Of a DNA stretch of 10,632 bases, positions 1 to 6,085 are shown piece after piece. The notes under the pieces were generated by a model. That model had not been told where the DNA came from. It worked only from the letters and a program-made list of their open reading frames with translations, and made no database searches. The position numbers and the translations under genes were made by a program. The stretch's first letter is position 1. Each line of letters starts with the position of its first letter. Where the stretch lies: NCBI GenBank assembly GCA_900547085.1, contig URFI01000064.1:1-10632 (forward strand), written 5' to 3'. The DNA comes from an uncultured Prevotella sp. Its GTDB lineage: Bacteria > Bacteroidota > Bacteroidia > Bacteroidales > Bacteroidaceae.

Positions 1-986
1 TGAGAACCTCAGAATTTTTATGGCAGGAGGGACACACTGCCCATGCAACGCGCGAAGAAGCTGAAGAAGAAGCTCAGAAAATGCTCAAGGTATATGCCGA
101 CTTTGCTGAACAATGGATGGCCGTTCCCGTGGTGCAAGGCGTAAAAAGCGAGACCGAACGCTTTGCTGGAGCCTTGGACACTTATACCATTGAGGCCATG
201 ATGCAAGACGGAAAGGCATTACAGAGCGGAACCAGTCATTTCTTGGGTCAGAACTTTGCCAAATCATTTGATGTCACCTATTTGAATAAGGAGAACAAAC
301 CAGAGTATGTATGGGCGACAAGTTGGGGGGTATCTACACGACTGATTGGCGCTCTCATTATGACCCACTCTGATGATAATGGTTTGGTATTGCCTCCAAA
401 GCTGGCCCCCATACAGGTTGTCATCATTCCTATTGCTAAGAATGAGGAACAGCTCAAGGCCATTTCTGATAAGTTGAATCCATTCATGGATGACTTGAAA
501 AAGCTTGGCATCACCGTGAAATACGATGACAGCAACAACAAACGTCCAGGATTCAAGTTTGCTGATTACGAGTTAAAAGGTGTCCCTGTGCGCTTGGTTA
601 TGGGTGGCAGAGATCTTGAAAACAACACGATTGAAGTGATGCGCCGCGACACTTTAGAGAAAGAAACCATCCCTGTTGAAGGATTGACCGATTACATCCA
701 CAAGCTGCTTGACGACATTCAAGCAAACATTCTGAAGAAAGCCAAAGATTATCGTGATGCTCGTATTTATGAATGCGATAACTATGATGAGTTTAAAGAA
801 AAGATTAAAGATGGTGGATTCTTCCTTTGTCACTGGGATGGAACCGAAGAAACCGAGGCTAAGATTAAAGAAGAGACACAAGCAACCATTCGCTGTGTCC
901 CATTTGGCTTTGAACAAACATCAGGTGTAGACATGGTTTCAGGTAAACCAGCTAAACATCGTGTCATCATCGCTCGCAGTTATTAA
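1..986 (+). CDS. proS: Prolyl-tRNA synthetase, archaeal/eukaryotic type (3' part; 5' end outside window)
   Basis: Cytosolic class II aminoacyl-tRNA synthetase that charges tRNA-Pro. The reading frame enters from the left edge (first full codon at 3) and gives 327 residues to the TAA at 984-986. It opens inside class II motif 2 (RTSEFLWQEGHTAH, which carries the ATP-contacting arginine). The segment LDTYTIEAMMQDGKALQSGT leads to motif 3 (GVSTRLIGAL, about residues 109-118). The anticodon-binding domain starts near nt 408 (APIQVVIIPI), and the C-terminal domain ends in ARSY. That terminal tyrosine, and the lack of a bacterial INS editing insertion in the visible part, fit the archaeal/eukaryotic type (usually about 490 residues) found in Bacteroidota. 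An internal ATG at 81 is not the start, because coding sequence continues upstream of it. Odd point: the C-terminal domain has few of the cysteines expected for the zinc site of this type (SGVDMVSGKPA where a CxxC-like element is usual). The transporter gene follows after 16 nt. Confidence 0.96.
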   Translation, partial: RTSEFLWQEGHTAHATREEAEEEAQKMLKVYADFAEQWMAVPVVQGVKSETERFAGALDTYTIEAMMQDGKALQSGTSHFLGQNFAKSFDVTYLNKENKPEYVWATSWGVSTRLIGALIMTHSDDNGLVLPPKLAPIQVVIIPIAKNEEQLKAISDKLNPFMDDLKKLGITVKYDDSNNKRPGFKFADYELKGVPVRLVMGGRDLENNTIEVMRRDTLEKETIPVEGLTDYIHKLLDDIQANILKKAKDYRDARIYECDNYDEFKEKIKDGGFFLCHWDGTEETEAKIKEETQATIRCVPFGFEQTSGVDMVSGKPAKHRVIIARSY

Positions 987-1002
987 TTATAAAACCATAA
1001 AA

Positions 1003-2691
1003 ATGGACTGGATAATTGAATTGTTTACCAACAACGAGTCTGTTGCACACATTGTTTTACTCTACGCAAGTGTCATCGCTGTTGGCGTTTTATTGGGAAA
1101 AGTCAAGATTGGTGGCATTTCCTTGGGCGTTACCTTCGTGCTCTTTGCCGGCATTGTTGCGGGGCACATTGGGTTCACCGCACCTGTCAGTCTGCTGACA
1201 TTCATTCAGGATTTTGGTCTGATTCTATTCGTTTTCTGTATCGGATTACAAGTAGGTCCTGGCTTTTTTGAAAGTTTCAAGCGTGGGGGTGTCACCCTCA
1301 ACATGCTTGCCACAACGGCTGTTTTGCTCAACATCGCCGTGATGTTTGCCTGTTATTTCATCTTTTTCGACACCTCTGATGCGACCAATCTGCCTATGAT
1401 GGTAGGAACACTTTATGGTGCCGTAACCAATACCCCAGGCTTGGGTGCTGCTAACGAGGCACTCACCTCTGTTTTTACAAATGGTAACGTTCCACAAATA
1501 GCCAGTGGGTATGCCTGCGCTTATCCACTTGGCGTGTTGGGTATCATCGCTGCAACCATTGCCATACGCTTCATTTGCAAAATAAACTTGAATGAAGAAG
1601 AAGACAAACTGATGCAAACAGAAGAAGAAAACACGTCTGTCAAACCGTGCCAAATTCGTCTTAGCGTGGACAACTCCTACATCGAGGGACGGTCGTTGCA
1701 TGAGATTTCAGAATTTCTGAATCGAGAATTCATCTGTTCGAGGCTGAAACATGATGACGTCATCCAGATACCAAATGGCGAAACCGTGGTACACAAAGGC
1801 GACGAGATGCTCATCGTTTGTGCTGAATCAGACGCAGAGGTCATCAAGAGCTTTGGACATGTTGCAGAGTTGCCTTGGGTTGAAGAAGAAAAGAAACAAC
1901 CGATGATTTCTAAACGAGTAGTCATCACAAATCCGTCAATGAACGGAAAGGTACTGGGCAAGATGCATTTCTCCAATATTTACGGTGTTAACATCACGAG
2001 AATCACGCGTCAAGGCATTGACTTGTTTGCCAGTCACGACCTTCACCTGCACGTAGGCGACCGCATCATGATGGTAGGACATGAAGAAAACGTCAATCGC
2101 GTAGAACGTATGATGGGCAACTCCATGCGACGACTCAACGCACCTAACATTGCAACCATCTTCATTGGTATCTTTATAGGAATCCTCTTTGGTAGTTTCC
2201 CCATTGCCATTCCTGGCATGCCTGTCCCCTTGAAACTGGGTCTTGCAGGCGGTCCACTAATCATCGCGATCTTAATTGGGCGCTATGGTTATAGAATGAA
2301 GCTAGTGACTTATACCACAACATCGGCTAACATGATGCTGCGCGAGATTGGCTTGGTTCTTTTTTTAGCCAGTGTTGGTATCAAAGCTGGGGATGGATTT
2401 GTCAACACCGTTGTTCAAGGTGACGGATTGAAGTATGTCTACACAGGCGTTCTGATTACCGTCATTCCCATTCTTATTGTCGGCACTATTGCCCGCTTGA
2501 AGTACAAATTCAACTATTTCACCATTATGGGCATGATAGCAGGTACTTATACCGATCCACCTGCACTGGCATACGCCAATCAAGTTTGTTCGCATGACGC
2601 ACCATCAACGGGCTATTCCACTGTTTATCCGTTAAGCATGTTCCTCCGAATCTTCACAGCACAGCTCATTGTTCTATTCTGCTGCGGATGA
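1003..2691 (+). CDS. AspT/YidE-family transporter (aspartate:alanine exchanger family) with two RCK_C domains
   Basis: Inner-membrane transporter of 562 residues. An N-terminal membrane block (about residues 1-195, several hydrophobic helices) and a C-terminal membrane block (about 385-562) are related repeats. Each carries a matching re-entrant-like motif, TNTPGLGAANEAL at 142-154 and TDPPALAYAN at 517-526, as expected for the AspT/YidE/YbjL duplication family. Between them lie two soluble RCK_C (TrkA-C-like) domains, about 215-285 and 300-370, probably ligand-sensing. The known prototype exchanges aspartate for alanine, but many members have no known substrate, so the substrate here is open. 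Start: ATG at 1003 is chosen over the in-frame GTG at 961, which lies inside proS and would add 14 residues before the natural MDWIIELF start. The 16-nt gap after proS suggests co-transcription. A long hairpin begins 26 nt after the stop. Confidence 0.93.
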   Translation: MDWIIELFTNNESVAHIVLLYASVIAVGVLLGKVKIGGISLGVTFVLFAGIVAGHIGFTAPVSLLTFIQDFGLILFVFCIGLQVGPGFFESFKRGGVTLNMLATTAVLLNIAVMFACYFIFFDTSDATNLPMMVGTLYGAVTNTPGLGAANEALTSVFTNGNVPQIASGYACAYPLGVLGIIAATIAIRFICKINLNEEEDKLMQTEEENTSVKPCQIRLSVDNSYIEGRSLHEISEFLNREFICSRLKHDDVIQIPNGETVVHKGDEMLIVCAESDAEVIKSFGHVAELPWVEEEKKQPMISKRVVITNPSMNGKVLGKMHFSNIYGVNITRITRQGIDLFASHDLHLHVGDRIMMVGHEENVNRVERMMGNSMRRLNAPNIATIFIGIFIGILFGSFPIAIPGMPVPLKLGLAGGPLIIAILIGRYGYRMKLVTYTTTSANMMLREIGLVLFLASVGIKAGDGFVNTVVQGDGLKYVYTGVLITVIPILIVGTIARLKYKFNYFTIMGMIAGTYTDPPALAYANQVCSHDAPSTGYSTVYPLSMFLRIFTAQLIVLFCCG

Positions 2692-2717
2692 TGTAAATTA
2701 GGATATTACCGTTTATC

Positions 2718-2808
2718 AAATTAATTTAGCATATTAGTCAGTCTGTAAGATGTAAACTTCATCACCAACAAATCTTTGTACAGAATGATTGATATGCTAA
2801 ATTAATTT
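2718..2808 (+). repeat. 91-nt hairpin with 17-bp perfect terminal inverted repeat, just past the transporter gene
   Basis: The arm AAATTAATTTAGCATAT (2718-2734) is the exact reverse complement of 2792-2808. In plus-strand RNA the stem continues through 2735-2740 with 2786-2791, using two G-U pairs. After one mismatch it goes on through TCTGTA (2742-2747) with TACAGA (2779-2784). The total is about 29 pairs. It begins 26 nt after the transporter stop. There is no T-tract, and the outer stem is almost pure A/T, so it is not a standard intrinsic terminator. It could be an mRNA 3'-end or stability structure, or a degenerate MITE-like element. The G-U positions favour a role in plus-strand RNA. 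Confidence 0.75.
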
Positions 2809-3112
2809 CACTCGTTTTGCTTAAGTTATCATGATGGGAACTATCAAGCTATCATATAGCTCGCATGTATCAACTAAGATTAGCCTAACCGTCAGGTAAC
2901 TTTCAATACATTTTAAACTAGCCTTCACTCAATCGAAGCCAACATTGTTGAAGAGAATATGCGCAGAAGTTTGTTCACTTTCTTTATCAGAATATTTCCA
3001 AAAGACGGCAATTAAAAGCTTTCAGTATAGAAATAAGAACAAAAGAATGACGTTGCAGTTTAACTTTTTCAAATTTTCATATATAACTTAACTACAGAGA
3101 GTTACTAACACC

Positions 3113-3145
3113 AAACGGCAAGATGCATGACATCTTGCCGTTTTT
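3113..3145 (+). terminator. Strong intrinsic terminator, not directly behind a gene
   Basis: A 13-bp perfect stem is formed by AAACGGCAAGATG (3113-3125) and CATCTTGCCGTTT (3131-3143), with the 5-nt loop CATGA and a T-rich run through 3153. The T-run is on the plus strand, and the opposite side lacks a T-tract outside the stem, so it acts on plus-strand transcription. The nearest plus-strand gene ends 421 nt upstream. Confidence 0.85.
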
Positions 3146-3156
3146 ATATTTTTCAT

Positions 3157-3265
3157 GCCTGCCAATAGCATTGAGTTTGACTTCCAAAGTCAATGCTTTT
3201 CAAGGTCAAACTCATTGACTTTACACGCCAATCTACATGCTATTGAAAAGATGTGGATGACAGGC
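3157..3265. repeat. Block of nested and mutually exclusive inverted repeats
   Basis: Exact complementary pairs visible here are TGAGTTTGAC (3172-3181) with 3205-3214, AAAGTCAATG (3186-3195) with 3213-3222, CAATAGCAT (3163-3171) with 3237-3245, AGCATTGA (3167-3174) with 3190-3197, and GCCTG (3157-3161) with CAGGC (3261-3265). The 3163-3181 strand can pair in one continuous 19-nt run with two downstream segments, leaving 3215-3236 bulged. The pair 3186-3195/3213-3222 crosses that fold, so the folds compete. It could be a switching RNA leader or a decayed palindromic element. The likely promoter of the next gene lies downstream, so if that promoter is used this block would not be in its mRNA. 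Confidence 0.6.
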
Positions 3266-3334
3266 TTGATAAGAACATGAATTTTGAGATGGTTAGCCAG
3301 TTCAATTGTTCTTCAAGAAAATATTATCAAATTG

Positions 3335-3366
3335 TTTGGACAATTAGAGTTTTTAGCTTAATTTTA
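3335..3366 (+). promoter_or_regulatory. Likely Bacteroidota-type promoter for the methyltransferase-asparaginase pair
   Basis: TTTG at 3335-3338 is followed after 20 nt by TAATTTTA at 3359-3366. This matches seven of eight positions of the TAnnTTTG -7 box with the usual -33 spacing. Transcription would start near 3371 and give a leader of about 14 nt. The call rests on motif matching only, in AT-rich DNA. Confidence 0.4.
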
Positions 3367-3384
3367 CCAACCAAAACAAGCAAG

Positions 3385-4803
3385 ATGTCAAGAAAAAAGA
3401 AGCCTTTACCCTTATTAGAAAACATCCTGATTACGGACGTGGCCGCCGAAGGAAAGTCGTTGGCACGCATAGACGACATGGTTGTATTTGTGCCATTTGC
3501 AGTACCTGGAGACGTGGTAGACTTGCAGGTGCGCAAAAAGAAGCACCACTATTGTGAAGCCGAGGTGGTACGTTTCATCAAATACAGTGATGTGCGACAA
3601 ACGCCAAAGTGCCAACATTTTGGCATTTGTGGTGGATGTAAGTGGCAAATGCTGCCCTACGAAGAACAACTAAAGGCTAAACAAAAGCAAGTACACGACC
3701 AACTGGAGCGAATCGGTAAGATAGAATTACCCGAATTCAGACCTATCATGGGGTCGGAAAAGACGTATGAATACCGCAACAAACTGGAGTTTGGTTGCTC
3801 CAACAAACGATGGCTGACCTGGGGAGAGGTGACCGGTGGGGTGAAATATGACCACATGAATGCCATTGGTTTTCACATCACAGGAGCCTTTGATAAAATC
3901 TATCCCATTGAGAAATGCTGGCTCATGGATGACGCCTGCAATCAAATCAGAAACTGCATTCGCGACTATGCCATCGACCACGACATCAGCTTCTTTGACC
4001 TGAGAGCACAAACCGGACTGCTGCGCGACATCATGATACGCAGTGCGAACACAGGAGAATGGATGGTGCTGGTTCAGTTTAAGTTCCAAGAAGAGGGTGA
4101 TGAACAGCGTGCCCATGAACTATTGCAGCATGTGGCTGACACCTTTCCACAGATAACTTCCTTACTATACGTGGATAACCAAAAGTGTAACGATACCTTT
4201 GGCGACCAAACGGTTGTGGTTTTCAAGGGAAAAGATCATATCACGGAGACCATGGGCGACCTAAAGTTCAAAGTGGCAGCCAAGAGTTTCTACCAAACCA
4301 ATACCAACCAGGCTTACCATCTATACAGCGTGGCGCGTGAATTTGCCCAACTTACCGGTAAAGAGTTGGTTTACGACCTATACACGGGAACGGGTACCAT
4401 AGCCAATTTCGTGGCCAGAGAAGCCCGACAGGTCATCGGCATTGAATATGTAGAAGATGCCATCAAAGATGCGAAAGTTAATTCGGCAACCAACGACATA
4501 CACAACACCCTGTTCTACGCAGGCGACATGAAGGACATTCTTACCGAGGAATTCATTACCGAGCATGGCCGTCCTGATGTCATCATCACCGACCCACCAC
4601 GCGCAGGCATGCACCCAGATGTGGTTCGAACCATTCTCGGAGCAGCTCCCCAACGCATTGTTTACGTCAGTTGTAATCCTGCAACACAGGCGCGCGACCT
4701 GCAAATGTTGGATGAGCAGTATAAGGTAATGGCCGTTCAGCCAGTCGATATGTTCCCCCACACGCCGCATGTTGAGAACGTGGTACTGCTTGAGCAACGC
4801 TAA
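3385..4803 (+). CDS. rlmD: RlmD/RumA-family RNA (uracil-C5)-methyltransferase
   Basis: SAM-dependent enzyme of 472 residues that makes 5-methyluridine in RNA; E. coli RlmD acts on 23S rRNA U1939. An N-terminal TRAM RNA-binding domain covers about residues 8-68. Next come the 4Fe-4S cysteines C76, C82 and C85 (CQHFGICGGC), with the likely fourth ligand C178 in IEKCWLM. The SAM-binding motif is DLYTGTGT (331-338). The family motif DPPRAGMHP (403-411) precedes the catalytic cysteine C430 in YVSCNPATQARD, and the probable general base is E464 in HVENVV. All key residues are present. Start: ATG at 3385 gives MSRKKKPLPL directly before the TRAM domain. An in-frame ATG at 3253 would add 44 residues with no family resemblance and would include the likely promoter. 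Assignment to the RlmD subfamily rather than another m5U target (TrmA, RlmC) is by the cluster and TRAM domain, so the exact RNA site is less certain. The asparaginase gene follows after 24 nt. Confidence 0.92.
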   Translation: MSRKKKPLPLLENILITDVAAEGKSLARIDDMVVFVPFAVPGDVVDLQVRKKKHHYCEAEVVRFIKYSDVRQTPKCQHFGICGGCKWQMLPYEEQLKAKQKQVHDQLERIGKIELPEFRPIMGSEKTYEYRNKLEFGCSNKRWLTWGEVTGGVKYDHMNAIGFHITGAFDKIYPIEKCWLMDDACNQIRNCIRDYAIDHDISFFDLRAQTGLLRDIMIRSANTGEWMVLVQFKFQEEGDEQRAHELLQHVADTFPQITSLLYVDNQKCNDTFGDQTVVVFKGKDHITETMGDLKFKVAAKSFYQTNTNQAYHLYSVAREFAQLTGKELVYDLYTGTGTIANFVAREARQVIGIEYVEDAIKDAKVNSATNDIHNTLFYAGDMKDILTEEFITEHGRPDVIITDPPRAGMHPDVVRTILGAAPQRIVYVSCNPATQARDLQMLDEQYKVMAVQPVDMFPHTPHVENVVLLEQR

Positions 4804-4827
4804 GACAGAGTCTAAAACAAATCTACT

Positions 4828-5883
4828 ATGAAAAGAACAAACAAAGTTTTATTAATCTACACCGGTGGCACCATCGGCATGGGGCAGAACATCAAGACTG
4901 GTGCTTTGGAGCCTCTCGACTTTCATCACTTGGTTGAGAACGTGCCGGAGTTTGAATTGATTCAGACAGATGTTGACGTCTATCAATTCACTCCCCCCAT
5001 TGATTCAAGTGACATGAACCCATCCATGTGGGCAAAGTTGGTGACCATCATCAGCGAACGCTATGAACTGTATGACGGATTTGTCATCCTGCACGGAACC
5101 GATACCATGGCCTACACTGCCTCTGCCCTGTCGTTCATGTTGGAAAACCTCACAAAGCCTGTTATTTTAACAGGTAGCCAGCTGCCTATTGGCGTGCTGA
5201 GGACAGACGGAAAGGAAAATCTCATATCAAGTATCGAACTGGCTTCGGATCATCACGAAGACGGAACAGCCATCGTTCCAGAGGTGTGTATTTATTTCAA
5301 TGGCCGTCTGTTGCGAGGCAATCGCAGTACGAAACAGAATGCAGATGGATTCAATGCCTTCGATTCTTTCAACTTTCCACACCTCTGTGATGCGGGCGTG
5401 AACTTCACCTATCATGAACATCTTATTTTGAAGCCCGACTTCAAGAAGCCTATGGTTCCCCATACACACATGGATCCTCATGTAATGGCGTTATCACTGT
5501 TTCCCGGTTTACAGGAAGATATTGTGCAACAAATTCTTGAAGTACCCAACTTGAGGGGCATTGTGATGCGCAGTTACGGAAGCGGGAATGCGCCTCAGAC
5601 GTCATGGCTCACCCAATTGCTTAGTCAAGCTGCGGAAAGAGGTGTCATTGTCGTTAATGTTAGCCAGTGCGTATGGGGCAATGTGGAGATGTCGCGTTAT
5701 GACAATGGGTATCAATTGCAAAATGCTGGTGTTGTTAGCGGTTACGACAGTACCGTTGAAGCAGCCCTTGCCAAGCTGATGTTTTTGCAGGCTCAATATG
5801 ATGACTATAAAACTATCTGCCAAAAGATGAAACAATCGATAGCAGGAGAGATTACTCTTCCTCCAAACGTCACCATGAACTGA
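4828..5883 (+). CDS. ansA: Type I (cytosolic) L-asparaginase
   Basis: Hydrolyses L-asparagine to aspartate and ammonia in the cytoplasm. The 351 residues compare with about 338 for E. coli AnsA. The first catalytic threonine is T15 in YTGGTIG, and the second active-site pair T91-D92 is in HGTDTM. The lysine expected in type I enzymes is K169 in RGNRSTKQ. There is no signal peptide, which with the motif set argues for the cytosolic type I rather than the periplasmic type II enzyme. Start ATG at 4828 leads straight into the first beta strand (KVLLIYTGG). It is 24 nt after the methyltransferase stop with no terminator between, so it is probably read from the promoter near 3335. The stop is followed after 23 nt by a long hairpin (5907-5994). 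No unusual residues seen. Confidence 0.95.
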   Translation: MKRTNKVLLIYTGGTIGMGQNIKTGALEPLDFHHLVENVPEFELIQTDVDVYQFTPPIDSSDMNPSMWAKLVTIISERYELYDGFVILHGTDTMAYTASALSFMLENLTKPVILTGSQLPIGVLRTDGKENLISSIELASDHHEDGTAIVPEVCIYFNGRLLRGNRSTKQNADGFNAFDSFNFPHLCDAGVNFTYHEHLILKPDFKKPMVPHTHMDPHVMALSLFPGLQEDIVQQILEVPNLRGIVMRSYGSGNAPQTSWLTQLLSQAAERGVIVVNVSQCVWGNVEMSRYDNGYQLQNAGVVSGYDSTVEAALAKLMFLQAQYDDYKTICQKMKQSIAGEITLPPNVTMN

Positions 5884-5906
5884 CCCTTCTATCTGCCAGC
5901 ATAAGC

Positions 5907-5994
5907 ATGATTTACCCCAGTTAATGAGATGGCTATAAACGAGTTGGAACAGCTCAAATGTTTTTAAAGTCTATCTCTAACTGGGGTAAATCAT
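5907..5994 (+). repeat. 88-nt hairpin with 17-bp perfect terminal inverted repeat, just past the asparaginase gene
   Basis: ATGATTTACCCCAGTTA (5907-5923) is the exact reverse complement of 5978-5994. After a 2-nt bulge (5924-5925), GAGAT (5926-5930) pairs with ATCTC (5973-5977), then G5931-U5972 and G5932-C5971. An inner hairpin pairs 5941-5945 with 5951-5955, with one G-U. It begins 23 nt after the asparaginase stop and has no adjacent T-tract. Its geometry closely matches the 2718-2808 element (17-bp outer arms, about 55 nt inside), but the sequence is unrelated. A 3'-end or termination structure is likely; a small mobile element is the alternative. Confidence 0.75.
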
Positions 5995-6016
5995 TCATTC
6001 TAAACAGCTGTCTTTC

Positions 6017-6063
6017 ATGCTTCTCAAATACCTTTTCTGCCGGAAAAGATATTTGAGAAGCAT
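6017..6063 (-). repeat. 47-nt hairpin at the 3' end of the minus-strand fusion gene; possible terminator
   Basis: Positions 6017-6030 pair perfectly with 6050-6063 (14 bp). Position 6031 opposes 6049, and 6032-6037 pair with 6043-6048 (6 bp) around a 5-nt loop. The only break, C6031 opposite A6049, becomes a G-U pair when the minus strand is transcribed, giving a 21-pair stem in that RNA. It begins 22 nt after the stop of the NagB-like/PIG-L gene (TAG read at 6088-6086). No T-tract is present. Together with 5907-5994 it fills the gap between convergent genes, one hairpin facing each gene. Confidence 0.7.
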
Positions 6064-6085
6064 TCAAACAGGCGTAAAATCTTAC

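Larger units (their letters stand above)
2692..3384. other. Long intergenic region between the transporter and the methyltransferase gene
   Basis: About 690 nt, visibly AT-rich, with no credible open reading frame on either strand. From left to right it holds a 91-nt hairpin (2718-2808), a stretch without clear structure (2809-3112) apart from a short palindrome at 2847-2861, a strong plus-strand intrinsic terminator (3113-3145), a block of competing inverted repeats (3157-3265), and a likely promoter (3335-3366). The terminator lies 421 nt past the nearest upstream stop codon. It therefore either ends a very long 3' UTR or ends an untranslated transcript that starts inside 2809-3112. I see no tRNA or other known RNA family here. 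Confidence 0.7.

Noticed and set aside
961..1002. GTG start for the transporter inside the proS 3' end
   Set aside because: It would add 14 residues not typical of the family; the ATG at 1003 gives a usual start 16 nt after proS.
1246..1701. Minus-strand open frame of 151 codons inside the transporter gene
   Set aside because: Antisense shadow of a well-supported membrane protein gene, with no domain-like composition.
2847..2861. Short palindrome AGCTAT-CAT-ATAGCT
   Set aside because: Six-base arms in AT-rich intergenic DNA are likely by chance, and no promoter lies beside it.
3253..3384. 44-codon N-terminal extension of the methyltransferase
   Set aside because: It contains the likely promoter, does not resemble the family, and precedes a natural MSRKKK start just before the TRAM domain.
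3727..4797. Two minus-strand open frames of 129 and 139 codons inside the methyltransferase gene
   Set aside because: Antisense shadows of conserved SAM-methyltransferase sequence with all motifs on the plus strand.
5907..6063. The two adjacent hairpins read as a mobile element or CRISPR-like repeat pair
   Set aside because: The arms are unrelated to each other in sequence, there is no spacer periodicity or transposase, and each hairpin sits at a gene's 3' end.
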